From Acanthochromis polyacanthus (Eukaryota > Chordata > Actinopteri > Pomacentridae), in contig NC_067132.1 of NCBI RefSeq assembly GCF_021347895.1, positions 1,674,001 to 1,738,000 of the forward strand: 64,000 nt of DNA, written 5' to 3'. This document shows, in pieces, positions 45,591-56,664 of this stretch. Below the pieces are notes generated by a model, which did no database searches, was not told where the DNA came from, and was given only the letters and a program-made list of their open reading frames with translations. Position numbers and translations under genes: made by a program. Positions within the stretch are counted from its first letter, which is position 1, and every line of letters starts with the position of its first letter.

Positions 45591-45817
45591 AAAATCCTGT
45601 GTAATAAACCAAAGATTTAAAATTCTGATACATCAGTCCATACTACCCTCTTCCAGTCTTCAGTAGTCCAATGGCGGTGTTTCGTGGCCCAGGCAAGCCT
45701 CTTTTTTTTATTCTGACTTCTTAGCAATGGCTTTATGCTGCAGCTCCACCTGTCAAACCTGCAACTCCAAGTCTTCTCTTCACAGTTGAAACTGAGATTT
45801 CTTACTACAACCATTCA

Positions 45818-45996
45818 GGAGCGGTATGGCTCAGTGGGTAAAGTGGCTGTCTTGCAACCAGATGGTTGTAGGTTTGATCCGGTGTGCTTATGTCGAGGTG
45901 TTCCTGAGCAAGACATCGAGCCCCTAATTGCTCCTGATGGGTCGTGGTTAGCGCCTTGCATGGCAGCTTCCACCATCAGTGTGTGAATGGGTGAAT

Positions 45997-46000
<4 letters not shown>
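45818..46000 (+). mobile_element. tRNA-derived SINE, 3'-truncated
   Basis: Box A (TGGCTCAGTGGG at 45828-45839) and box B (GGTTTGATCCG at 45871) are spaced as in a Pol III promoter. The body CCTGAGCAAGACATCGAGCC and CACCATCAGTGTGTGAATGG is shared with the inverse copy at 46274-46513. It ends at a (TA)n tract (46001-46030). Confidence 0.8.
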
Positions 46001-46034
<34 letters not shown>

Positions 46035-46273
46035 CTATTAAGCTGTGCTTGAATCTGTTGTCCTCTAAACTGCCTGTCACTCAAGCCGCTGACTCTCAGA
46101 AACTTGTCTTCTGATTCTGTTGTGGCTTTTGGTCTTCCTCCAGTTTCTGAGCCTTTTAATGGTGAAGAAAACTGTACTCATTGACACCTTGCAATTTCTC
46201 TGTGGACCTACATTTTTAGGTGTTCTGATGGTCTGTCTCTCTTCTATTGTTAATTGCCTTATATATGCGTGTG

Positions 46274-46513
46274 TAAATGGTAAATGGTTTAATTTATATA
46301 GCACTTTTATCCAGAGCGCTTTACATGATACGTCACATTTTACCCATTCACACACTGATGGCGGAAGCTGCCATGCAAGGCGCTAACCACGACCCACCAG
46401 GAGCAATTAGGGGTTCGGTGTCTTGCTCAGGGACGCCTCGACGGGCCGAGGATCGAACCGGCAAACTTCCAGTTACTAGACGTCCACTCTACCCACTGAG
46501 CCATGCCGCCCCA
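46274..46513 (-). mobile_element. tRNA-derived SINE, fuller copy
   Basis: On the minus strand it starts GGGGCGGCATGGCTCAGTGG, has box B GGTTCGATCCTCGG, the same body as the copy at 45818 and a 3' part GTAAAGCGCTCTGGATAAAA, ending in ATTTACCATTTAC. This is a SINE family shared with many fish genomes. Confidence 0.83.
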
Positions 46514-46537
46514 ATAAAAATATATATATATATATAA

Positions 46538-47655
46538 AAAACTTACAGGATATGCTGCTAACATACTGGTGCCTGAAAATACAGGACAACTGCAGAAGTC
46601 TGTGGAGTCTCGACATCAAAGAGCCAGAACTGTCAATCAGTTGATTTAATTGCAGAAAAAATATTAATAGATAATCATTAACTGCAGGTGCTGTCAAGAT
46701 TTTTTTTAAATGACAACATTCTGTGTTATTAATTTTTTGATTTTTGGGAATTCTAAATTCAACAATTCCTCATGAATTCGTGAGATACTACTTTTAAAAT
46801 CTGCTGCTCTGTCAAGGAATACTACTTTTTCTTTTCTTTACTCACTTGAGAAAAGTCAACACCCAGGCTAACAAATAATATCTCATAAGGCAGCAGAAGA
46901 AAAAATAAGTGTCAAAACCTAAACATGTAGCGAAGCATCTCTCCATGACTAAGTCACACCCGAGTGAATTCACAGTGAGTGCTCTGATGTGACGAGACGG
47001 GGGTGCATTTGATCAAATTAGTGAATCGGTGAGCAGCTCTGTGGTTGGCTGCCCTCTCAGCCATGGGGAGAGGTAGTTGCTGACACTTTGATCTTCCAAT
47101 TAGGTGTATTTAGAAATGGTAAACATGTAACTAGAGCGATAATGAGCCGACCATGTTTAGCCTTTCTGTTCTCCTCTCTCTGTCCACAGGCACAGTGAAT
47201 TATAGTGTCTAATTTGGCAGTTAAATAAGTATGAGCTGCTGAAGTGTGACAGTACAGACTGCGTGAACACACCAGGTCCTGTTGTTGTTATTGTTTGGAT
47301 GATTTCTCTTCTCTGTTGTTTACTTAATGTTACACTCCGACAAATGTGAGGACTGTTCAACAGTGACAGTGATGACAAAGATGTTTTTGAACTTGTCTGA
47401 AGTTTTCTGGTAGATTTGGTTTCTCCTGATCAACTCTTTCACACAAGAATGACAGAACATTTGAACTGGTTTTATGAAGCAGTAAAAACTCCAGCTAACA
47501 ATAAAGTCAGAAAGTGTTTATGCTGTGCTGAGAAGCAATCTTGAGTTTAAGCTTTTGAAAAATGGAAGTCTGTCCTCTTAAAATAAAAATAAAAAGTTGT
47601 ATTTGAAACCAATAAAGCATGCCTTTATGCATATCAACACACTCAGGGATTTAAC
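46538..47655. other. No recognisable feature
   Basis: About 1.1 kb with only short ORFs; no repeat ends seen. Confidence 0.5.
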
Positions 47656-47975
47656 AGCTACAACCTGGCTATCAGCATCCCTGCTTCAGCCCCCACCACT
47701 GTCTTTCTGTTTCCCACTCTCGCTCAGCCCTGCATATCGTCAGGCTGATTGCAGGAAGCGGAGACAGCTGCAGGGATCAACTCACCTACCCACAATCATC
47801 TTGCTCAATAAAACCCTGGTTCATTCCTTCACACTCCGCTGGATCCTAAAATTCAAACCCTGCATTTTTGCCAGTCCCCAACCTGTCTCCTACCTACTGC
47901 CATCTGGCTGCCCTGCATCGGCAACACTCGCTGCTCTGACCCTGCCTGCAGCCAGCTTTACTCTGGTTAATTATA
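47656..47975 (+). repeat. Possible decayed LTR
   Basis: C/T-rich with CAATAAAACCCTGGTTC at about 47807, the sort of poly-A word and composition seen in the other LTRs here. No ends or TSD. Confidence 0.3.
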
Positions 47976-48620
47976 GCTAACAAACTTTTGTTTTATTAGT
48001 GTGTAACTGGCATTACAAAGTAAATCTGACTTCATGACCATGTTCTACTTGTGCCGCTTTTCAACATTTTGAATGGTCAAATAGACCATAGTCCATTTCT
48101 TGAAAGACAGTCTCCGTCTGTCTGTGCATTAATTTGAAAATTCTCCTACCTGCTAAAACTTGGCAGAGCCATAATTACTTGCTGGTCACCACAGCAATGA
48201 AGCACCACATTTACAAACTCAGTGGCAGTTGGTTGGGTGTGGAGGTGAATGGTGAACATACTGACTGTACTCGGTCTCCTACAAATTCTATTTATATACA
48301 ATGTAAAATATTTTCTCAAATTATGTCTAAATGGCTGGGTTATGTTCAGAAGCAACATTTTTGTTTTTGTGAATGAATGAAGTTCCACATTTATTGACTG
48401 CATTTGATTCAGTAAGTCAAAAGAGTGCATAACTGTTAGTCCTGGATGTGCATCCTAAATCTTTCTTATGGCTTAGGGATCAAGGTTAGCTATTTCAAAG
48501 CATAAATCTCGAGGACTTGATGCTTTTCTTATCAAGCCCTCCACTACAAAATCTTTTTTGCTGGCAGTTTTCCCTCTTTATCTCCTTCCCTTTTGTGACT
48601 GTGTATGTGTGTGTGTCAGC
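47976..48620. other. No recognisable feature
   Basis: A/T-rich; ORFs of 80-94 codons show no motif. Confidence 0.5.
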
Positions 48621-49480
48621 GTGTGTGCATGCATGCCTGTGAGAAGACACCACGGGATCATCAGCTGAATGAGGACACCTGTGATGGGGAGTGGCTTACC
48701 TGCTTGTGATCTCAACCTGCCTTGAAAGAAGGGCTCTGTGTATCAATGTTGGTTGCTTGTTCTATCCATTGTTAGTCAGCTCAGTTTTCTGTTCTGCTAC
48801 TTTGTTATTACCCCTGGTTCTATTGCCTAATTCTCTTTGCAACTCCATGTTGAGATTCCTGCCTTGAGCTGACAGCATTCTTCATCTGCCTGGATTCTGG
48901 TTCTTTGTCTCCCATTCTGCATGCATGCAGTATTGTGAAGACACACGTTCCCAGAGTCACACCATTCACTTCTTCCACTCACATTCCGCTGACCAATATC
49001 CTTTGTGAATTGTCATCGAAGTTATTAGTTTCATTACCTGCCTTAATATTGGGTACCATTCTTATGGACTATTGTTTATAGTCTTGTGCTTAGTGCTTTT
49101 CTTGTTGAATCAATGACAAGAGCAGTGTTTGTTTGCTGTCGCTTTACAGAATGACGTATTCTCCATAGAATCTCATGGTTAAGTCTGTATTGTAATTCCT
49201 ACACCTCACCCAGGCAAGGACAGGGGTGCCAGAAACATCTCCTCATCATCCACCAGGGAACTAAAAATGTGACAGAGTTTGTGACTCTTCCAGCCAAGAG
49301 TCCTCCAAAGCATATTCTGTATTAGTTTGAACAAGATCATCACGGATGAACTTGTTGGACAAGACGAGGTCCCCAGCAAGCCGCAGACAGAAAACTCAGC
49401 ACACCAAAAAGCAGTAAGAAGGAATTTATTAAAAATGCACGTAATGAACAGATCTGAAGGGTGAGAGGGGTTAGGTGAAT
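48621..49480. repeat. Possible decayed LTR material in two orientations
   Basis: 48640-49010 (plus) has the order of a Gypsy LTR transcribed region (GATCATCAGCTGA..., CCTGGATTCTGG...). 49375-49445 (minus) has AATAAATTCCTTCTTACTGC followed by CTGCTTTTTGG-type text. No boundaries could be set, so these are low-confidence calls. Confidence 0.28.
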
Positions 49481-49960
49481 GAAGAAGGGAAGAACTGAAC
49501 ACTCGAGGGCAGAGAGGAGAAAACAAGACTAAACGGAAACTAAGAATAGAACTACAGCTATGGCAGAGGTAAAGCAAGGTATATTATTTCATATCATTTT
49601 CGTATGTCTTACTTGACTGTGAAGAGACAAAAAATGTTGCATGTTCCCTTTAGAAAGAGAGCACTGTTGCTTTAAGGAGATGAAGCGAGACGTGATGTAT
49701 GCAGGCTGAAGTCAAATAAACTTGTACTGAATCAGTAATCTTGTTCTGTTAATAAAAGTTGCTTAACAAAATGGACATGTTTTCTGGTGGTTCATTTTGA
49801 GAGTGCAACAATAACAACCCAGTTCAGCAACTTCAGCTTGGTTCTGAATCCTCGCCATTGGAGACCAGTGCCCTGAATTGCTGATTTGAGCCTTGACGTC
49901 TGACGTTACGGTGAGCGTATTGCGTCATTTCCTGTTTCAGCACTGTGTCGTGTTGTTAGC

Positions 49961-50857
49961 ATGGCTTCTGCTTCTGCCTCTTCCTCTCCCTCTCTCTCCC
50001 TCTCCTGCTCAGTGTGCCCCATGTTTAGTTATTCCTCTGCCTCCTTTAGTGATAACGATATGTGTAATAAGTGCAGCCTTTTTGTAGTTCTGGAGGCGAG
50101 GCTCTCCGAATTGGAATCGCGGCTCCGCACCATGGAAAATAACCCGCTAGCAGCTAGCCAGGCCCCCTTAGCCGGTGCGGACCGCAATAGCTTAGCTAGT
50201 GTAGCATCTGTTAGCCGTCCCTTAGCAGCGCCCGAACAGCCGGGTGGATGGGTGACAGTTCGTAGGAAAAACAGTCCTAAACTCAAGCCTGCTGTCCCAG
50301 CTCACCACAAACCGCTTCATGTTTCTAATCGTTTTTCCCCGTTCAGCGACACACCCGCTGAGAAACCAACTCTGATCATTGGCAGCTCCATAGTCAGAAA
50401 CGTGAAGCTAGCGACACCAGCGACCATAGTTAAATGCCTCCCAGGGGCCAGAGCGGGCGACATAGAAGCAAATTTGAAACTGCTGGCTAAAGATAATCGT
50501 AAATATAGTAAGATTGTTATTCACGTCGGCGGTAACGACACCCGGTTACGCCAATCGGAGGTCACCAAAATTAGCGTGGCATCGGTGTGTACTTTCGCCA
50601 AAACCATGTCGGACTCTGTAGTTTTCTCTGGACCCTTGCCTGATCTGACCAGCGATGACATGTTTAGCCGCATGTCGTTGTTTCGCCGCTGGTTGTCTAT
50701 GTGGTGTCCATCAAACGACGTGGGCTTTATTGATAATTGGAGCTCTTTTTGGGGAAAACCTGGTCTGATTAGGAGAGACGGCATCCATCCCACTTTGGCT
50801 GGTGCAGCTCTCATTTCTAGGAATATGGCTGATTTTATTAGTACTCCTAAAGCATGA
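49961..50857 (+). CDS. L2 ORF1: zinc-binding, coiled-coil and SGNH-esterase protein
   Basis: 298 codons from the ATG at 49961. Residues 16-46 contain CSVC and CNKC, a likely paired-cysteine zinc site. A short coiled coil ([18 protein letters not shown]) follows. From about residue 140 an SGNH/GDSL hydrolase fold is readable: [10 protein letters not shown] (nucleophile Ser block), [12 protein letters not shown] (Gly/Asn block) and [11 protein letters not shown] (Asp-x-x-His). CR1/L2-group ORF1 proteins are known to carry esterase domains; the substrate is unknown, and a role in RNA or membrane association has been suggested. The upstream ATG at 49893 belongs to another frame. ORF2 follows after 21 bases, probably by reinitiation. 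Confidence 0.88.
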   Translation: MASASASSSPSLSLSCSVCPMFSYSSASFSDNDMCNKCSLFVVLEARLSELESRLRTMENNPLAASQAPLAGADRNSLASVASVSRPLAAPEQPGGWVTVRRKNSPKLKPAVPAHHKPLHVSNRFSPFSDTPAEKPTLIIGSSIVRNVKLATPATIVKCLPGARAGDIEANLKLLAKDNRKYSKIVIHVGGNDTRLRQSEVTKISVASVCTFAKTMSDSVVFSGPLPDLTSDDMFSRMSLFRRWLSMWCPSNDVGFIDNWSSFWGKPGLIRRDGIHPTLAGAALISRNMADFISTPKA

Positions 50858-50878
50858 CAACCCAGAGTTAAGACCAGG

Positions 50879-53800
50879 ATGCAGAGTTGTAGTGTTACAC
50901 ACCTCTCTGCAGTTTCCTCACAGCTGTCACCCTCCAGTAATTCAGTTAACTTTATTGAGACTGTGTCTGTCCCCCGACCACCAAAATTCAATAAATTACA
51001 CAAATCAAAAATATACAAAAGAAATAGTAACCACAAAAATTTAATAAAAATTAATACCACTATTTCAACAGAGCACAGAGACAGGAAAATTAAATGTGGT
51101 CTGTTAAATATTAGATCTCTCTCGTCTAAATCTCTGCTAGTAAATGAGTTGATAACTGATCACCAGATTGATTTGTTCTGTTTGACTGAAACCTGGTTGC
51201 AGCAGGAAGAATTTGTTAGCCTAAACGAATCAACTCCCCCTAGTCATATTAACTGTCATATTCCTCGAGTCACAGGCCGAGGAGGAGGAGAAGCAGCAAT
51301 CTACCATTCTAGTTTAAAATGGAACCAGAGGCCTAAACCTGATTACAGCTCATTTGAAAATCTCACTCTTAGTCTCTCTCATCCAAATTTGAAAGCTCAG
51401 AAACCAGTTTTATTTGTTGTTATATATCGTCCTCCTGCTCCTTATTCTGAGTTTTTATCTCAATTCTCAGACTTTTTATCTGAATTAGTGCTCAGTTCAG
51501 ACAAAGTTATAATTGTGGGTGACTTTAACATTCATGTTGACGTAGACAGCGACAGCCTTACAACAGCTTTTAATTCATTATTAGACTCAATTGGGTTTTC
51601 TCAACATGTAAATAAACCAACTCATAGTTTTAATCACACTCTTGACCTTGTCCTGACTTATGGCATAGAAATTGAAGAGTTAACAGTATTTCCCCAGAAC
51701 CCTCTTCTTTCTGACCATTTTATGATAACATTTCAATTTAAAGTAAAGGATTGTTTAGCAGCTCAGAACAAATATCATTACAGTAGGTGTTTGTCTGACA
51801 ATTCAGTATCTAAATTTAAGGAAATAATACCCTCTCTGTTTACTTCAGCAACATTTACTGATAAATCAGAAGGCAATTATTATTATTTTACCCCCACAGA
51901 AGTGGATTATTATGTTAATAATGCTTCAGCCTCACTGCGTACAACTCTTGATAGTGTTGCACCTGTAAAAAAGAAAGTTATATCTCAGAGAAGACTTGCT
52001 CCTTGGTATAATTCCCAGCTGCGGACTTTAAAGCAGGCATCCCGAAAGCTGGAAAGAAAGTGGTATTCCACTAATTCAGAGGTAGTGTATGTGGCTTGGA
52101 AAAATAGTCTAGTAATCTATAAAAAAGCTCTTCGTAATGCCAGGACAACTTATTATTCATCTTTAATAGATGAGAACAAGAACAACCCTAGGTTTCTCTT
52201 TAGCACTGTAGCCAGGCTGACAAAGAGTCAGAGCTCTGTTGAACCTTGTATTCCTTTAGCTTTAACCAGTAACGACTTCATGAGCTTCTTTACACATAAA
52301 ATAGTTATGATTAGAGATAAAATTAATCTGGCCCTTCCTACAAATGTCACAGATGCTTTTGAATTGGCTGTTAGACCTGATGAATCTTTAGAATTCTTCA
52401 CTCCTATATGTCTCTCTGAACTAATTTCAACAATTTCTACATCCAAACCATCAACATGTCTTTTAGATCCTATTCCAACTAGACTCTTCAAGAAGATTTT
52501 ACCTTTAATTAATTCTTCAATGTTAGATCTGATTAATCTCTCTCTAGTAACAGGCTATGTACCACAGGCTTTTAAGGTTGCTGTCATCAAACCTTTGCTT
52601 AAAAAGCCCACTTTAGATCCAGATGTGTTAGCTAACTATAGACCAATATCCAACCTACCATTTCTCTCTAAAATTCTGGAAAGAACAGTTGCAAATCAAT
52701 TATGTGAACACTTACAAAGGAATAATTTGTTTGAAATGTTTCAGTCAGGCTTCAGAGTGCATCATAGCACAGAAACAGCTCTAGTGAAAGTTACTAATGA
52801 CCTTCTCATAGCATCAGATAATGGACTAGTCTCTATACTTGTTTTGTTAGATCTTAGTGCAGCGTTTGACACAATCGACCACAACATTTTGTTACAGCGT
52901 CTAGAACATTCAATTGGCATTAAAGGGACAGCACTGGACTGGTTTAAATCCTACTTATCAGATAGGTTCCAGTTTGTGCATGTCAACAATAACTCTTCTG
53001 AGCATACTAAAGTTAATCATGGAGTTCCTCAGGGTTCTGTCTTAGGACCGATACTTTTCACATTATACATGCTTCCTTTAGGCAATATTATTAGGAAGCA
53101 TTATATTAACTTCCATTGTTATGCAGATGACACACAATTGTATTTATCTATGAAGCCAGATGAAACTGATCAGTTAGCTAGACTGCAAGATTGTCTTAAG
53201 GACATTAAAACCTGGATGACTTTTAACTTCCTACTGCTAAATTCAGACAAAACTGAAGTCATTGTATTTGGCCCCAAACATCTTAGAAACTCGCTTTCAA
53301 AGCAAATAGTTACTCTGGATGGCATCACATTGGCCTCCAGTACTACTGTGAGGAATCTTGGAGTTATTTTTGACCAGGACATGTCCTTTAACTCACACAT
53401 AAAGCAAGTCTGTAGGACTTCCTTTTTTCACCTGCGTAATATTGTAAAAATCAGGAACATTCTGTCTCAGAGTGATGCAGAAAAATTAGTTCATGCTTTT
53501 GTTACTTCCAGGCTTGACTATTGCAATTCCTTATTATCGGGTTGTCCAAATAGCTCTCTCAAACATCTACAGTTGATCCAAAACGCTGCTGCGAGAGTAC
53601 TGACAGGAGTTAGCAAAAGAGATCATATTTCCCCTATACTTGCTTCTCTTCACTGGCTTCCTGTTAAATCCAGAATAGAATTTAAAATCCTTCTTCTGAC
53701 ATATAAAGCTCTTAATAACCAATCTCCATCATATCTTAAAGATCTGATAGTACCTTATTATCCTAGTAGAACTCTTCGCTCTCAAGCTGCAGGCTTACTT

Positions 53801-53968
53801 GTTGTTCCTAGAATTTCTAAAAGTAGAATGGGAGGCAGAGCCTTCAGTTATCAGGCGCCTCTCCTGTGGAACCTGCTCCCAGTTTGGGTTCGGGAGGCAG
53901 ACACCCTCTCTATTTTTAAGACCAGGCTTAAAACGTTCCTTTTTGACAAATCTTATAGTTGGGGCTGA
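50879..53968 (+). CDS. L2 ORF2: endonuclease and reverse transcriptase
   Basis: 1,029 codons, full length for L2. Residues about 65-300 form an APE-like endonuclease: [21 protein letters not shown] (Glu), [16 protein letters not shown] (Asp/Asn) and LLSDHFMI (Asp/His). RT at about 520-830: [48 protein letters not shown] (motif A), [11 protein letters not shown] (motif B) and [10 protein letters not shown] (motif C, both Asp present). The C-terminus [19 protein letters not shown] is typical of the L2/CR1 group. It nicks genomic DNA and copies its RNA there. The first Met (MQSCSVTH) is used for lack of a better one; the true start may be later, near [10 protein letters not shown]. No damage is visible, so the copy may be active. 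Confidence 0.93.
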   Translation: MQSCSVTHLSAVSSQLSPSSNSVNFIETVSVPRPPKFNKLHKSKIYKRNSNHKNLIKINTTISTEHRDRKIKCGLLNIRSLSSKSLLVNELITDHQIDLFCLTETWLQQEEFVSLNESTPPSHINCHIPRVTGRGGGEAAIYHSSLKWNQRPKPDYSSFENLTLSLSHPNLKAQKPVLFVVIYRPPAPYSEFLSQFSDFLSELVLSSDKVIIVGDFNIHVDVDSDSLTTAFNSLLDSIGFSQHVNKPTHSFNHTLDLVLTYGIEIEELTVFPQNPLLSDHFMITFQFKVKDCLAAQNKYHYSRCLSDNSVSKFKEIIPSLFTSATFTDKSEGNYYYFTPTEVDYYVNNASASLRTTLDSVAPVKKKVISQRRLAPWYNSQLRTLKQASRKLERKWYSTNSEVVYVAWKNSLVIYKKALRNARTTYYSSLIDENKNNPRFLFSTVARLTKSQSSVEPCIPLALTSNDFMSFFTHKIVMIRDKINLALPTNVTDAFELAVRPDESLEFFTPICLSELISTISTSKPSTCLLDPIPTRLFKKILPLINSSMLDLINLSLVTGYVPQAFKVAVIKPLLKKPTLDPDVLANYRPISNLPFLSKILERTVANQLCEHLQRNNLFEMFQSGFRVHHSTETALVKVTNDLLIASDNGLVSILVLLDLSAAFDTIDHNILLQRLEHSIGIKGTALDWFKSYLSDRFQFVHVNNNSSEHTKVNHGVPQGSVLGPILFTLYMLPLGNIIRKHYINFHCYADDTQLYLSMKPDETDQLARLQDCLKDIKTWMTFNFLLLNSDKTEVIVFGPKHLRNSLSKQIVTLDGITLASSTTVRNLGVIFDQDMSFNSHIKQVCRTSFFHLRNIVKIRNILSQSDAEKLVHAFVTSRLDYCNSLLSGCPNSSLKHLQLIQNAAARVLTGVSKRDHISPILASLHWLPVKSRIEFKILLLTYKALNNQSPSYLKDLIVPYYPSRTLRSQAAGLLVVPRISKSRMGGRAFSYQAPLLWNLLPVWVREADTLSIFKTRLKTFLFDKSYSWG

Positions 53969-54800
53969 CTGGGTGACCCACAGGGGTTCGGCTTGTGTCT
54001 TCATTTGCACAGCTGACTCCCTCTTGGACGTCCCTTCGTTCTGCCCCTAGTCATGCTGCTATAGGCCTATAGGCTGCTGGGGGACTTTTCTTGACGCACT
54101 GAGCCCTTCTCTATCTACCTTTACATTTAATATGTATACCGTTATTGCAGTACATTCACTCTGTTTGCCCCTGTGCTATTTCTCCGAGGGTCCCTGGTCC
54201 CAGAGCTGGATGCTTCAGATCTGCGGTTGATGTTCCACTAGCTGGTCCAGTCTCCACCATGTCCACTGTGGGATGCTGCCGCTGACCTTCCTCCAGCCCT
54301 CTGCTTCCAACTCCCTTTTTCCACCAGTCAACTCTGCATTGCCTTCACTATACTGTTATGCTAACTTACATACTGTTTGAATTTTACTGCTAGCTATATA
54401 TGGAGTATGTTTAATGTCAGAGCCGTACATCATAAGAGTAAATTATGAGTCAGTTTTCAATGTCAGCTTATACTTTGTCTGTGTCACATATCCTGTCATG
54501 CATGTATCCAAATGTGTGTTGTGTTTTCCTTGCTTTCCCACCCCTCCCTCTTCTCCCATCCCTCCCCCTTGCCCTCTTCTGTCCTTCTCAACCCGCCCGG
54601 CCAGCAGGCAGATGGGTCCCCCCTATATAGAGCCGGGTTCTGCTCGAGGTTTCTTCCCTGTTAAAAGGGTGTTTTTCCTTGCCACTGTCGCCTTTGGGCT
54701 TGCTCTGGGGGTCAGGCATTTGGGTTCTGTAAAGCGTCTTGAGACGAGTTGACTGCAATTGACGCTATATAAATAAAATTGAATTGAATTGAATTGAATG
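53969..54800 (+). other. L2 3' UTR and (GAATT)n tail
   Basis: The same words (GGAGGCAGACACCCTCTC upstream, CAGCAGGCAGATGGGTCCC, GGTTTCTTC) recur in the dead copy ending at 58938. The AATTG/GAATT tail is the recognition part for the element's own RT. Confidence 0.85.
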
Positions 54801-55710
54801 AACTGCACCTGGCACAAGTTACCTACAAAACTGTCCCCTTCACACTAGTCCTGGCTGGTAATCCTGAATCCATCTCCTTGCACATCATCGACTTGGACCT
54901 CTGAATTCTCTGCCCCTAATGCCGTCCGTTTCAATGTACTCCAGTGGGCTCACTCCTCCTGTTTGACCTGTCACCCCGGCATCTCACATACTTCAAATGT
55001 AGTTCCACAATGTTTCCGATGACCTACTATGGAGAAAGATACTTGTGAATTCATTGCTGCCTGCTCCATCTGTTCCCGCAACAAAATATCCAACCGGCCT
55101 AGTTCTGGTCTCTTTCAGCTCCTGCCAATCCCCCAGTAGACCGGGGTCCCATATAGCCAGTGACTTGCCTCCTTCAGATGTTAACAATGCAAATCTAACC
55201 ATAGTTGACTGACTATCCAAAGTTCTCCCCAAGTTACTCTCTACTCAAGAAGCTTCGGACATCATCATCAAACAGGTATTCAGACTCCACAGCATCCTCT
55301 CTGATATTACTTGTGATTATTGTCCTCAGTTTACCTTCTCTGTTTGGGAAAGCTTTTTGCACAGCTCTTGGAGCCATGTTCATCTTAAAATCTGGATTTC
55401 ACCCGCAGTCCTATGGCCAGATGAAACAGGTGAATCATGAGCTGGAGAACTTTCTTTGCTGTGTGACTTCAGAAAATGCCTCCACTTAGAACTCTTATTT
55501 GCCGTGGACTGAATATGCACATAATTCCTTGGTTCCTTGGTTAAATCTTCTTTTGGACAGTCCCTGTTCCTGTGCTCCATCAGTAACCAGCCTCATCTGT
55601 TCATGTCCCGGAAACAAGACATTGCTGTCTCATCCGTCTCGGCATTCCTTCACAGGTGTGAGAGGATGTGTACACGGGCTTGGGTATCCCTCATTTTTTC
55701 TTTGCTGTTG
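54801..55710 (+). pseudogene. Ty3/Gypsy relic: protease fragment joined to integrase
   Basis: 54801-54905 reads ELHLAQVTYKTVPFTLVLAG and SISLHIIDLDL, like the retropepsin region. It then jumps directly to integrase text: VLQWAHSSCLTCHPGISHTS (HH of the zinc finger) and FIAACSICSRNKISNRPSSG (CC), then, in other frames, IIKQVFRLHSILSDI, FTFSVWESFLHSSWS and QSLFLCSISNQPHLF near 55600. RT and RNase H are missing, so an internal deletion occurred. Many stops. Catalytic residues are partly lost (QFTFSVW has no preceding D-R-G). Confidence 0.72.
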
Positions 55711-56014
55711 CTCTGGGCTAAGAACATACCTCTTCAAGTGGAATCCAGAAAACTGGTTCCTTGTTTCACTCAAATAAACTTTCTCATTCACCTATTTTGC
55801 TTTTTCTGAACATTTTAGAACTTTTCAGCAAACCTTCCCATCATGCATTCTTTTTAAGTTAGAACTTTCCTTTATATTTATATTATAACTTAAAAAAAAA
55901 AAAACCCATTCTCAGTTAAAACCTATTGTCTGCCATTTTCCTGATGGCAGAATTCCCTGAAGGCAGTTTTAACATCACTACTGTGACTGGGCAGAGCATC
56001 AAGAGAGTCCATCC

Positions 56015-56660
56015 ATCCATTATCTATGTACCGCATAATCCTCATTATGGTCAGCGGGGCTGGAGGCTATTCCAGCTGACTGGGGCAAAGGCAGGGGACA
56101 CCCAGAAGAGATCGCCAGTCTGTCGCAGGGCGACATATAAGGGCAAACAATCACACTCACATTCACACCTTTGGGCAATTTAGAACTAGATGAGCCCTCA
56201 GTAGAGGGCACAACCACACCCTCTGCTAGTGAAAACCCTGTCCTCCCTATACAACTGATGCAATATGTATCAATTTTGATCATCGAACGCATCTCCCTCC
56301 CTACTTGATCTGCTGACCTGTAACTCCACAACTGAGCAGGGGACCTTAGACTGATCTTCAGTGCCAAGTTTGATTATCCAGACTTCAGCGGTTGCAGAGA
56401 TATCGGACCGGACATAGCCACATACATACATACATACATACATACATACATACTTACCCAGCCAGATACCGCACCGAATGCAATAACGCCGCCGACGTAC
56501 CCGTCGGGCATGGTTAATAACCAATTAACCTCAGCATGTTTTTGGACTGTGGGAGGAAGCCAGAGTACCCAGAGAAAACCAATGCATGTACGGGGAGAAC
56601 ATGCAAACTCCATGCAGAAAGATCCTGGGAAGGCCAGGGTCGTCAACCGGGATCTTCTTG
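56015..56660 (+). repeat. Widespread fish LINE/SINE-type tail repeat, interrupted at 56190-56518
   Basis: CCATCCATTATCTATGTACC, CAGCTGACTGGGGCAAAGGC, CGCCAGTCTGTCGCAGGGCG and TTTGGGCAATTTAGA run to 56189. AACCTCAGCATGTTTTTGGA, GTACGGGGAGAACATGCAAA and ACCGGGATCTTCTTGC follow from 56519. This repeat is very common in teleosts. The break in the middle is filled by a Helitron-like repeat. Confidence 0.8.
56190..56518 (+). repeat. Dispersed Helitron/HINE-like repeat, copy 2
   Basis: The boundaries are set by the interrupted host repeat. It begins CTAGATGAGCCCTCAGTAGA (palindromic GCCCTC-AGTA-GAGGGC), carries a (CATA)n run at 56422-56452, and ends with the hairpin CGACG-TACC-CGTCG and GGGCATGGTTAATA. 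The core matches 36655-36880 closely. Confidence 0.7.
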
Positions 56661-56664
56661 CTTC

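Larger units (their letters stand above)
45353..46265 (-). pseudogene. Tc1-like transposase relic invaded by SINE sequences
   Basis: Minus-strand blocks in order from 46265: RQLTIEERQTI, SMSTVFFTIKRLR (HTH region), then after a SINE LLRSQNKKKRLAWATKHRHW and DWKRVVWTD (first catalytic Asp), then after another repeat scrap text ending near 45353 that corresponds to the VMVWG-to-NDPKH interval. Multiple stops. It is split by repeats at 45517-45590 and 45818-46000. Confidence 0.72.
49850..54800 (+). mobile_element. Complete L2-type LINE with both ORFs open
   Basis: Order: short 5' UTR (about 49850-49960), ORF1 (49961-50857), a 21-bp gap, ORF2 (50879-53968), an 830-bp 3' UTR, and a 3' end ACGCTATATAAATAAAATTG followed by tandem GAATT units (54760-54798), the signature L2/Maui tail. 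Neither ORF contains an internal stop. The 5' boundary is approximate, and no TSD was found (short or absent TSDs are usual for L2). A younger-looking copy than any other LINE in the window. Confidence 0.9.

Noticed and set aside
52228..52491. ORFs antisense to the L2 ORF2
   Set aside because: Shadows of the real coding frame.
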